From SAT2750 sp964476375 (GTDB taxonomy: Bacteria > Planctomycetota > Planctomycetia > Pirellulales > Pirellulaceae), in assembly GCA_964476375.1 (NCBI GenBank), contig CAYYZW010000267.1:1-11741 (forward strand): DNA of 11,741 nucleotides. Direction: 5' to 3'. Below the pieces are notes generated by a model. It saw only the letters and a list, made by a program, of their open reading frames with translations, had not been told where the DNA came from and made no database searches. Numbering within the stretch: position 1 is the stretch's first letter; the number at the start of each line of letters is the position of its first letter. Positions 5,588-11,741 of the stretch are shown in pieces. A program made the position numbers and the translations under genes.

Positions 5588-7018
5588 TTATTTTTTCTTG
5601 TCACCAAAGAGCGAGATCTGGAAATCATTGTCCTGGGCCGGTCCCGGTGTACTCCGGCCACGGTCGATGTATTCCTGCATCCGTGCGGTCATGTTTTTCA
5701 CCACCTGTGGCTGGTCGGCGAAACAGTTCGCCGTCTCCCCCACGTCCAGCTGGAGATTGAAAAGCTCCCGCTCCCCACTCCGGTGAAAGACCAGTTTCCA
5801 GGGCCCCTGCCGGATAGCAAGCCCCCCCGGTGCCTGGTGCACGGTCGCCTCGCGAACCGGCCCATCCTGCTGGCCTCGCAGGACAGAAAGGAAACTCACA
5901 CTATCCTCTGCCGCATCGGCCGGGACCGCCTGGCCAAGAATCTCTGCGCAGGTGGCAAACAGGTCATTCAGACAGATTGTCTGCTGGCTGACGGACCCCG
6001 GTTCTATGTCCCCCGGCCAGCGGGCCACAAACGGTTCACGGTGGCCTCCTTCATAGATACTGCTCTTGGCCTCCCGCAGTGGCGCGTAGGGCCTTTTTGC
6101 CGCCCCGTTGTCCCCCGTCGCGATCACCAGTGTTCTGCCAGCCTGGCCGGTGCGATCGAGCGCGGCCAGGATCTGGCCCAGCATGTGATCCCCCTGGTAG
6201 ATCCAGTCCCCGTAACGCCCCTCTTTCCCGTTCACCCCGCTCTTGCCCGCAAATGTCGCCGCCGGTGCAATCGGAGTATGTGGCGGACACATGGGAAAGT
6301 AGAGGAAAAACGGCTGGTTCTTTGCCGAACGCTGCTCGATGTAATCGATGGCCTTGTGAATCATCAGGGGCTGATTCTCAACCGGCTCCACATGGGCCAC
6401 AACCCGCTGCTGTTCAATCACCGACCCGATATTCCTGGCGTGTGTGAATCCATAAAAGTAATCGAATCCAACCGCATTTGGACCGTCCGTGAGCTGCGCG
6501 CCGATCGGAAGCTGATCCTCGGTGCCGGGCTTGCCGTCGACCCAGTTCATCCCCAGGTGCCACTTGCCGATACATGCCGTGTGATAACCCTGCTTTTTTA
6601 AAAAAGAAGCCACCGTCATCCTTTGCCTTGGAATGATCGGCGGCGAATAAGTTTTCAGAACGCGAAACTGGCCAATCCGGCATGGATAACGCCCGGTCAA
6701 CACGCCGTAACGTGTGGGCGTGCAATTCGAGGCAGCCGAATGTGCATCGGTAAAACGCATGCCTTCTCGGGCAAGCCGGTCCATGTTTGGAGTCTTGAAT
6801 ACGGACTCCTCGCGGTAGCAGGGTGGCTGCCCATACCCAAAATCATCAAAGAGCACGAAGACAATATTCGGCGCCTCGGCCCCCCGGGCGATCCCGGACG
6901 GCAGGACCGCACAAAGGAGACCCCGGGCCGCCGCGAAAGTCAGGAATTGCCGCGCCGCTCCCCTTCGCGCCGTCGCACGATCTCTCGGCGACGGTATTCT
7001 GTGAATCCGTCCTACCAT
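5588..7018 (-). CDS. Exported sulfatase (arylsulfatase A-like)
   Basis: A 476-residue sulfatase, counted from the ATG at 7018. The frame is open farther upstream (to an ATG at 7198), but those 60 residues are Arg/Gly-rich, precede the export signal and resemble no sulfatase, so I leave them out. Residues 17-48 form an export signal that looks like a damaged twin-arginine signal: ARQFLTFAAA, then a mild hydrophobic stretch and ARGAEA. Asp58-Asp59, Cys99 in CTPTRYGVLTG, GKWHLG (151-156), His247 in PPHTPI, GDNG (302-305) and Lys318 before SSIYEGGHREPF make a complete active site. The C-terminus has the usual WKLVFHRSGERELFNLQLDVGE segment and a Lys-rich end. It is probably the first gene of a two-sulfatase operon, divergent from the transporter gene at 7219. 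The ribosome site is weak (CCAGGC). Confidence 0.92.
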   Translation of the reverse strand: MVGRIHRIPSPRDRATARRGAARQFLTFAAARGLLCAVLPSGIARGAEAPNIVFVLFDDFGYGQPPCYREESVFKTPNMDRLAREGMRFTDAHSAASNCTPTRYGVLTGRYPCRIGQFRVLKTYSPPIIPRQRMTVASFLKKQGYHTACIGKWHLGMNWVDGKPGTEDQLPIGAQLTDGPNAVGFDYFYGFTHARNIGSVIEQQRVVAHVEPVENQPLMIHKAIDYIEQRSAKNQPFFLYFPMCPPHTPIAPAATFAGKSGVNGKEGRYGDWIYQGDHMLGQILAALDRTGQAGRTLVIATGDNGAAKRPYAPLREAKSSIYEGGHREPFVARWPGDIEPGSVSQQTICLNDLFATCAEILGQAVPADAAEDSVSFLSVLRGQQDGPVREATVHQAPGGLAIRQGPWKLVFHRSGERELFNLQLDVGETANCFADQPQVVKNMTARMQEYIDRGRSTPGPAQDNDFQISLFGDKKK

Positions 7019-7086
7019 GCCTGGCTGTTTTCCGTTCGACAAGTTCCCGGCCGCCCTCCTCCCCGGACATCTCCACTGGACCTGCC

Positions 7087-7092
7087 AGCATA
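7087..7092 (-). promoter_or_regulatory. Possible extended -10 element for the sulfatase pair
   Basis: Read on the minus strand this is TATGCT in the context TGGTATGCT, an extended -10 form (TGn before the box), 68 bases before the ATG at 7018. No good -35 box stands at the usual distance, which an extended -10 can tolerate. The same GGTATGCT string occurs ahead of the PSCyt1 gene near 10911-10918. The element lies within the 200-bp gap (7019-7218) between two divergent genes. Confidence 0.4.
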
Positions 7093-7218
7093 CCACGCTC
7101 AGGGACCTCTTATGTGCCCCGGCCTCTCCCCTGCCCTCCCTATTGGCCTGTTTGTTTTTCCAGCACAGTGTCATACTCGCCCCTTCCCCTGTGCTCACCT
7201 CCCGCCCCTGGTCGTCGC

Positions 7219-8529
7219 ATGCCCTCCGATTTAATCCCGCCTGCTCCTTCCCCGAACACCCCCGGCCGCCCCGCCCTCCGGCTGCGACACTACGGGGTGG
7301 TGATCATTGGTTTTGCGGCGCTCTCCACGTTCATGTCCGCTCCCGGCCAGACGCATTCGATGGCCTCCTTCGTGGATCCCATGGTGGAGGACCTGGGGAT
7401 CCAACAGACCTCTTACTCGCTGGCCTACCTGATTGCCACGGCGCTGGCCGCCTTGACTTATTCCCTGCAGGGCCGGATCATCGACCGCCATGGTGCCCGC
7501 AGCCTGATGTCTTTCGCCGCCGCCGCTCTGGGCGGCGCCTGCTGCCTGATGAGTGCGGTACCGGCAGACTTTATCTTTTTGCTCTACATCGGCATGTTTC
7601 TTGTCCGCCTGCTCGGGCAGGGGATGATGTATCTCGTCTCCACCTGGCTGGTCGGAGAGTGGTTCGAAAAACGCCGTGGGCTGGCAATGGGACTGGTGGG
7701 GATGGGCGGGTCCGCCTCCGTGATGGTGGCGGCGGGCTTCAATAACACGATGATCGAAATGCATGGATGGCGGCAGGCCTGGCTGGTCCTTGCCGGAATT
7801 CTCTGGCTCACAACCGTTCTCCCCCCGCTCTTTTTCGTCCGCAACCGCCCCGAGGAGATAGGCCTTCTTCCAGACCTTCGACGCCCCGGGGATCCGGAGG
7901 TGCGACATACCCGCCATGCCAGTCAGCAGCTTTCTGCCGAGATTACCAGGGACAGCTGGACCGTCCGGGAGGCAATGCACCACCCCACCTTCTGGAAACT
8001 TATCGCCGGCATGTCTACCTGGGCCATGATCGGCACTGGCCTCGCTTTCTACCAGGCAGGCCTGCTTAAACCGGTCGGGGTCCCCCGTACTTATGCCCTC
8101 TGGCTGTTTGCTGTCCAGGCTGTTTCCGCCACGATCTCCTCCCTGGTGGCTGGTTACTACACGGGACGGATTGCCACCCGTTACCTCTTGTGCATCAGCG
8201 TCTCCGGGCTTGCACTCGCCGTCCTGCTCCTCCTGGCCATGCAAAGCCCATGGCTGGCGGTCCTCTATTCCATGCTGCTGGGTGTCAACGGGGGAATTCT
8301 TCGCAGTACCGGTGCGGTTGTCTGGGTGAACTATTTTGGCCGACGTCACCAGGGGGCTATTACGGGAACCGCCATGAGCATCTCCGCGATTGCCTCCGCA
8401 TTTGGCCCCCTGCCCCTGGCCCTGTCGTACGATCACCTCGGTTCCCACCAGGCAGCGTTGATCTGTTACCTGATCCTCCCAGTCCTTTCAGCCGCCATAA
8501 TATTCACAGCCCGGCCGCCACAAAAATAG
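7219..8529 (+). CDS. Major facilitator superfamily transporter (monocarboxylate/OFA-like)
   Basis: A 436-residue inner-membrane transporter with about 12 predicted spans. The signature GRIIDRHGARSL (85-96), between spans 2 and 3, is MFS motif A. After span 6 comes RNRPEEIGLLPD (208-219), then a polar loop and TVREAMHHPTFWKL (248-261). This arrangement is seen in the oxalate:formate antiporter / bacterial monocarboxylate-transporter-like group. The late segment FGRRHQGAITGTAMSISAIASAFGPLP (373-399) also fits. Substrate cannot be told; a small organic acid is the reasonable guess. The frame is open far upstream (to 6823), but that stretch overlaps the divergent sulfatase and is Pro/Ser/Arg-rich without membrane character, so I place the start at the ATG at 7219, just before RLRHYGVVIIGFA. 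No clear Shine-Dalgarno precedes it, so the start is moderately certain. Confidence 0.88.
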   Translation: MPSDLIPPAPSPNTPGRPALRLRHYGVVIIGFAALSTFMSAPGQTHSMASFVDPMVEDLGIQQTSYSLAYLIATALAALTYSLQGRIIDRHGARSLMSFAAAALGGACCLMSAVPADFIFLLYIGMFLVRLLGQGMMYLVSTWLVGEWFEKRRGLAMGLVGMGGSASVMVAAGFNNTMIEMHGWRQAWLVLAGILWLTTVLPPLFFVRNRPEEIGLLPDLRRPGDPEVRHTRHASQQLSAEITRDSWTVREAMHHPTFWKLIAGMSTWAMIGTGLAFYQAGLLKPVGVPRTYALWLFAVQAVSATISSLVAGYYTGRIATRYLLCISVSGLALAVLLLLAMQSPWLAVLYSMLLGVNGGILRSTGAVVWVNYFGRRHQGAITGTAMSISAIASAFGPLPLALSYDHLGSHQAALICYLILPVLSAAIIFTARPPQK

Positions 8530-8595
8530 TCCCACCTACCTTTCGAGATGTTCCTGGGTCGGCAAACTTCTCCGCACACCACACACAGTGGAAGC

Positions 8596-8601
8596 TATAA
8601 T
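8596..8601 (+). promoter_or_regulatory. Consensus -10 box ahead of the FG-GAP lipoprotein
   Basis: TATAAT, in the context AAGCTATAATC, is an exact sigma-70 -10 consensus and ends 45 bases before the ATG at 8647. The position where a -35 box would lie (about 8573-8578) shows no good match. The transporter gene ends at 8529, and no terminator is visible in the 117-bp gap, so both read-through and a separate promoter are possible. Confidence 0.5.
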
Positions 8602-8646
8602 CAGGGTGTATGACTTTTCTTCCCTGGCTGGCCACAAGGTCTCACC

Positions 8647-10869
8647 ATGAGTCGCCTGCTCTGCTTCCTGTTGTTGTTACCGGCGCTGCCCGCCTGTAAC
8701 TCCTCGTCGACGGAATCGCCAGTCGGGCCACTGAACGACAGGGAACGAACGCTTCAGACCCTGGCCGCGAACCACCTGGACAGCCAGGAGGATCACCCGC
8801 ATTTCGGCCGGGGAATGTTCGACCGGACCGTGCAGCAGCTGGAAGCAATCCCCAATTCGACCGCTGCAGTACGCTACGACCTGAACCGGACCATTGGGGA
8901 GCGGGGCTTGTTCATTGGAGAGAACCTGCGATCCTCCGAGGCATACGAGGAAGCACTCCGATTGTTGCCGGAGGTGTCCGGTATGCAGGGGCAGGAATCC
9001 ACGCTCCTGCTGGACCTGGCGGTTGCCTGGCTTCGCGTGGGGGAAACGGACAATTGCATCCACTGCCAGAATTGTGAAAGCTGCCTCTTCCCCATCTCGG
9101 CCGCTGCAGTTCACCAGAAACGAAAGGGCTCGGAAGAAGCGATTGTCTACCTGAATATTCTGCTGGAGAAGGAACCGGACCATATTATTGCCCGCTGGCT
9201 GTTGAATATTGCTCACATGACGCTGGGACATCCTCAGGAAATGATTGCCGAGCAGTTCCGTTTACCGCCATCGGTCCTGGAATCCGGCGACTCCTTTCCC
9301 CGTTTTCCCAACGTCGCCACCAGTGCGCTTGTGGACGAGGTCTCGCTCGCCGGCAGCGTGATCGCCGATGATTTTGACAATGACCGGTTGCTCGACATGG
9401 TCGTCTCCAACTGGAACAGTAACGGCCAGTTGCGTTTCTTCCACAACAAGGGGGACGGCACCTTTGAAGACCGTACGGAGGCGGCAGGGCTGGCAGGTTT
9501 TTTTGCAGGGTTGAACCTGGTGCAGGCAGATTATGACAATGACGGCGACCTGGACGTGCTGGTCTTGCGGGGCGGCTGGGGGCCACCGACCCCCGACGCT
9601 GACCATATCCCCAATACCCAGCTCCAAAATGATGGAGAGGGCCACTTCACCGAGGTCCTCTACCAGTCCGGCCTCGGAAACCACCACTATGCCACCCAGA
9701 CAGCAACATGGCTTGACTATGACCTGGACGGCGATCTGGACCTCTACATCGGAAACGAGAACGCCCCCTGCCAGTTGTTTCAGAATGACGGAACCGGCCA
9801 TTTTGTCGACGTGGCCGGCCAGGCCGGCGTCCAGGATGGGGGTATGGCCAAGGGTGTGGCTTCCGGCGATTACGACGGGGACGGCGACACGGACCTGTAT
9901 GTCTCCAACCTGGCCGGAGATAACCGGCTGTTTCGTAACAACGGCGCTGGGGTGTTTACCAACGTGGCGGAAGAACTGGGTGCCACCGGCCCCCTGCGAG
10001 GGTTCCCCACCTGGTTCTGGGATGTGAACAACGACGGGGTTCTGGACATCTTTGCCGCATCCTATGCGGGAGGGGTCGAGGATATTGCCACCAGCTACTT
10101 CTTTCCCGACAAAGCTCCCACTGCCGAACTGGATCAACTTCTGCTCGGAGACGGGCAAGGGGGATTTCGCGAGGTCGGCGTGGAATACGGACTCACCCGT
10201 CCCACCCTGGTGATGGGCGCGAATTACGGTGACCTGGATAACGACGGATACCTCGACTTCTACCTTGGTACCGGGATCTGGGAATACTACGGCTTGATGC
10301 CCAACCTGATGTTCCACAATCGCACGGGGGAAGCCTTTGCGGATGTGACCACCTCCGGTGGATTTGGCCACCTGCAAAAAGGACATGGAATCGCCTTCTT
10401 TGATTACGACCATGACGGAGACGAGGATGTCTTTGCCGAACTGGGAGGCGCTTACGTCGGTGACGTGTTCCAGAACGCCCTCTTCGAGAATCCGGGGTCC
10501 GGTAATCACTGGATCAAGATCCGGCTTTCAGGCACCGAGTCCAACCGTTATGGCATCGGTGCACGCATTCGCATCGACCTGGAAACAGACACGGGCGGTC
10601 GTTCGATCTACCGCTGGGTAGGAAATGGAAGCAGCTTCGGCGCCAATTCCCTCCGGCAGCATATCGGCCTCGGAAAGGCCACCCGCATTGCCCGCCTGGA
10701 GGTAACCTGGCCGGCGAGCAAGACAACCCAGGTTTTCAAAGACGTCCCGGCCGGGTCCCTGATCGAGAGCAGCGAGGATGCTGACCGGTTCAAGACGATT
10801 CCGCTCCCGGAGGTTCAAAAGGACAACTCACCGGTCGCGCCTGCTGCGGTTTCTGCGGAACTCCCATGA
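8647..10869 (+). CDS. FG-GAP/VCBS-repeat lipoprotein with ASPIC/UnbV domain (CRTAC1-like)
   Basis: A 740-residue exported protein. Residues 1-16 are a short lipoprotein signal ending LPAC, with Cys17 as the lipidation site. Residues 30-205 are helical and TPR-like and contain the cluster NCIHCQNCESCLFPI (136-150; Cys137, 140, 143, 146) followed by His156. Seven FG-GAP/VCBS calcium loops of DxDxDGxxD type follow at 242-250, 295-303, 357-365, 408-416, 459-467, 529-537 and 586-594, indicating a beta-propeller. The first has Arg in place of the Gly. Residues about 620-702, with NHWIKIRLSGTESNRYGIGARI and VTWPASKTTQVF, match the ASPIC/UnbV domain. The last 35 residues are a Pro/Ala-rich tail. Such proteins are common in planctomycetes and have no established reaction; roles in adhesion or protein binding are inferred. 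The ATG at 8647 follows AAGG at a suitable distance. A PSCyt1 gene follows 124 bp later. Confidence 0.93.
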   Translation: MSRLLCFLLLLPALPACNSSSTESPVGPLNDRERTLQTLAANHLDSQEDHPHFGRGMFDRTVQQLEAIPNSTAAVRYDLNRTIGERGLFIGENLRSSEAYEEALRLLPEVSGMQGQESTLLLDLAVAWLRVGETDNCIHCQNCESCLFPISAAAVHQKRKGSEEAIVYLNILLEKEPDHIIARWLLNIAHMTLGHPQEMIAEQFRLPPSVLESGDSFPRFPNVATSALVDEVSLAGSVIADDFDNDRLLDMVVSNWNSNGQLRFFHNKGDGTFEDRTEAAGLAGFFAGLNLVQADYDNDGDLDVLVLRGGWGPPTPDADHIPNTQLQNDGEGHFTEVLYQSGLGNHHYATQTATWLDYDLDGDLDLYIGNENAPCQLFQNDGTGHFVDVAGQAGVQDGGMAKGVASGDYDGDGDTDLYVSNLAGDNRLFRNNGAGVFTNVAEELGATGPLRGFPTWFWDVNNDGVLDIFAASYAGGVEDIATSYFFPDKAPTAELDQLLLGDGQGGFREVGVEYGLTRPTLVMGANYGDLDNDGYLDFYLGTGIWEYYGLMPNLMFHNRTGEAFADVTTSGGFGHLQKGHGIAFFDYDHDGDEDVFAELGGAYVGDVFQNALFENPGSGNHWIKIRLSGTESNRYGIGARIRIDLETDTGGRSIYRWVGNGSSFGANSLRQHIGLGKATRIARLEVTWPASKTTQVFKDVPAGSLIESSEDADRFKTIPLPEVQKDNSPVAPAAVSAELP

Positions 10870-10890
10870 ACACTTCCATCCCGTCATGGT

Positions 10891-10918
10891 TTGAATCCCT
10901 CATCACGTGCAGGTATGC
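10891..10918 (+). promoter_or_regulatory. Possible promoter of the PSCyt1 gene
   Basis: TTGAAT (10891-10896) and TATGCT (10913-10918) are 16 bases apart, close to a sigma-70 arrangement (four of six -35 bases match). The -10 lies in GGTATGCT, as for the minus-strand sulfatase pair, and ends 75 bases before the ATG at 10994. If used, it separates this gene from the FG-GAP gene ending at 10869. Confidence 0.45.
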
Positions 10919-10993
10919 TCCTAATTACCAGCTCCCGTCCACCGCTGGGCGTCCTCTTCTCACGGTCAACATCGATTCAGCAAGGTCCGACCC

Positions 10994-11741
10994 ATGAGCA
11001 CAACGCACCGCCTGCCTCTCCTCCCTCTCCTGGCGATCGCCATCACGGCAGCACCCCTCTGGGGGGCCAACAAGGGCACGTCCGCACCGGTGGATTTCGC
11101 CCGCCAGATTCTCCCCCTTCTTTCGAACAAGTGTTTTGTCTGCCATGGCCCCGCCGGCGAAGCCAGGGATTCGCTCCGGCTCGATTCCTTCGCTGAAGCC
11201 ACCCGCGATCTCGATGGACATCGCGCGATTGACCCGGCCAATCCCCACAAAAGTGAAATGATCGTGCGACTCGAGTCCAGCGATGATCCGATGCCCCCAG
11301 CCGATGCCGAGAGGCAGCTCACCAGAAGCGAGCGAGACCTGCTCATTCGCTGGGTTCGGGAGGGCGGCACTTATGCCGCACACTGGGCATTTTCCCAGCC
11401 CAGAAAGACGGGCGCGGTATCCCGGGATCATACCAGCCAGGCGATTGATGCCCTCGTCCAGGCGCGGCTGCGTGAGGCAGGCCTGCGTTTTTCCCCCGCC
11501 GCCGACCGGGAAACTCTTGCCCGCCGTGTCTCCCTGGTTCTTACCGGCCTCCCCCCGGAGCCCGGAACCCTTGCTGCTTTCCTGGCCGACAAGCGAAAGG
11601 GGGCCTACCAGCGACTGGTGGACGAACTCCTGGAAAGCCCTCGTTACGGCGAGCACCAGGCGCGTTACTGGCTGGATGCCGTTCGTTACGGCGACACCCA
11701 TGGACTGCACCTGGACAACCGCCGCGGCATCTTCCCCTATC
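10994..11741 (+). CDS. Planctomycete cytochrome c (PSCyt1) / DUF1549 protein, 3' end outside the window
   Basis: The first 249 residues of an exported protein that continues past the window edge. Residues 1-24 are a signal peptide (LPLLPLLAIAITAAPLWGA). VDFARQILPLLSNKCFVCHGP contains the haem-attachment motif CFVCH (Cys47, Cys50, His51) of the planctomycete-type cytochrome c domain. DDPMPP (97-102), with Met100 a possible axial haem ligand, and LLIRWVREGG (116-125) belong to the same domain. After HWAFSQP, residues about 150-249 start a DUF1549 (PSD1-type) domain: IDALVQARLREAGL, RVSLVLTGLPP and YWLDAVRYGDTHG. Full-length family members run to about 700-1000 residues and usually end in DUF1553; that part is not seen. 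They are often encoded beside DUF1501 proteins, whose presence downstream cannot be checked. Their biochemical role is not established. AAGG lies 8 bases before the ATG. Confidence 0.93.
   Translation, partial: MSTTHRLPLLPLLAIAITAAPLWGANKGTSAPVDFARQILPLLSNKCFVCHGPAGEARDSLRLDSFAEATRDLDGHRAIDPANPHKSEMIVRLESSDDPMPPADAERQLTRSERDLLIRWVREGGTYAAHWAFSQPRKTGAVSRDHTSQAIDALVQARLREAGLRFSPAADRETLARRVSLVLTGLPPEPGTLAAFLADKRKGAYQRLVDELLESPRYGEHQARYWLDAVRYGDTHGLHLDNRRGIFPY

Noticed and set aside
5783..6601. A 272-codon plus-strand frame antisense to the 5588-7018 sulfatase
   Set aside because: Complement of a conserved catalytic region with no features of its own.
7019..7198. A 60-residue N-terminal extension of the 5588-7018 sulfatase
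   Set aside because: Arg/Gly-rich, lies before the export signal and does not resemble sulfatases; it would also occupy most of the divergent promoter gap.
6823..7218. An N-terminal extension of the transporter back to 6823
   Set aside because: Overlaps the divergent sulfatase and is Pro/Ser/Arg-rich without transporter similarity.
7231..8448. A 405-codon open frame on the minus strand across the transporter gene
   Set aside because: It is His/Gly/Gln-rich with no membrane, signal or family features, and mirrors a convincing 12-span transporter. Long antisense frames are expected at this GC content.
9262..10509. A 415-codon open frame antisense to the FG-GAP gene
   Set aside because: The repeated Asp-rich coding strand produces a Val/Gly-rich complement that stays open by composition; the plus strand has seven clear calcium loops.
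10891..11196. A 101-codon plus-strand frame overlapping the start of the PSCyt1 gene
   Set aside because: Out of phase with the frame that encodes the signal peptide and CxxCH motif; no features of its own.

Overview
The window reads as a high-GC chromosomal segment of a planctomycete (phylum Planctomycetota). Three things suggest this. There are four sulfatases of the Pfam Sulfatase (alkaline-phosphatase-like) fold. There is a long FG-GAP/VCBS protein ending in an ASPIC/UnbV domain. The last gene begins with the planctomycete-type cytochrome c domain (PSCyt1) followed by a DUF1549 (PSD1-type) region. Verrucomicrobiota and Lentisphaerota share some of these families, so the phylum is an inference and no genus is proposed.

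Layout. (1) 1-2306, plus strand: the 3' end of a sulfatase cut by the window edge, a complete sulfatase (634-2049) and a very small acidic lipoprotein (2118-2306). A strong terminator at 2341-2377 closes this run. (2) 2388-3898, minus strand: a PilT-type ATPase preceded by a short single-membrane-span protein with a Gln/Pro/Tyr repeat tail. The two are probably co-transcribed, with the repeat protein first. (3) 3992-7018, minus strand: two complete sulfatases only 33 bp apart, probably one operon. (4) 7219-8529, plus strand: a major facilitator transporter divergent from the sulfatase pair. (5) 8647-10869, plus strand: a lipoprotein with a seven-repeat FG-GAP propeller, a C-terminal ASPIC/UnbV domain and an unusual four-cysteine cluster near its N-terminus. 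(6) 10994 to the window end: a PSCyt1-DUF1549 protein, cut at its 3' end.

How the parts may work together. The sulfatases have export signals where their N-termini are visible and keep the formylglycine motif, so they probably remove sulfate esters from sulfated glycans or small sulfated molecules outside the cytoplasm. Nothing shows the substrate, and no sulfatase-maturing enzyme, sulfatase-linked polysaccharide lyase or glycoside hydrolase is visible here. The transporter could import a small organic acid, judged from family resemblance only. The PilT/repeat-protein pair seems to be an unrelated surface or motility module between two sulfatase groups. I see no RNA genes, CRISPR arrays, transposases or prophage genes. 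No gap between genes exceeds 200 bp.

The observations most worth a second look are the PilT-linked repeat protein with a TatA-like membrane segment, the tiny acidic lipoprotein, the cysteine cluster in the FG-GAP protein, a Tat-like signal lacking its first arginine, and a -10-like element shared by four genes.
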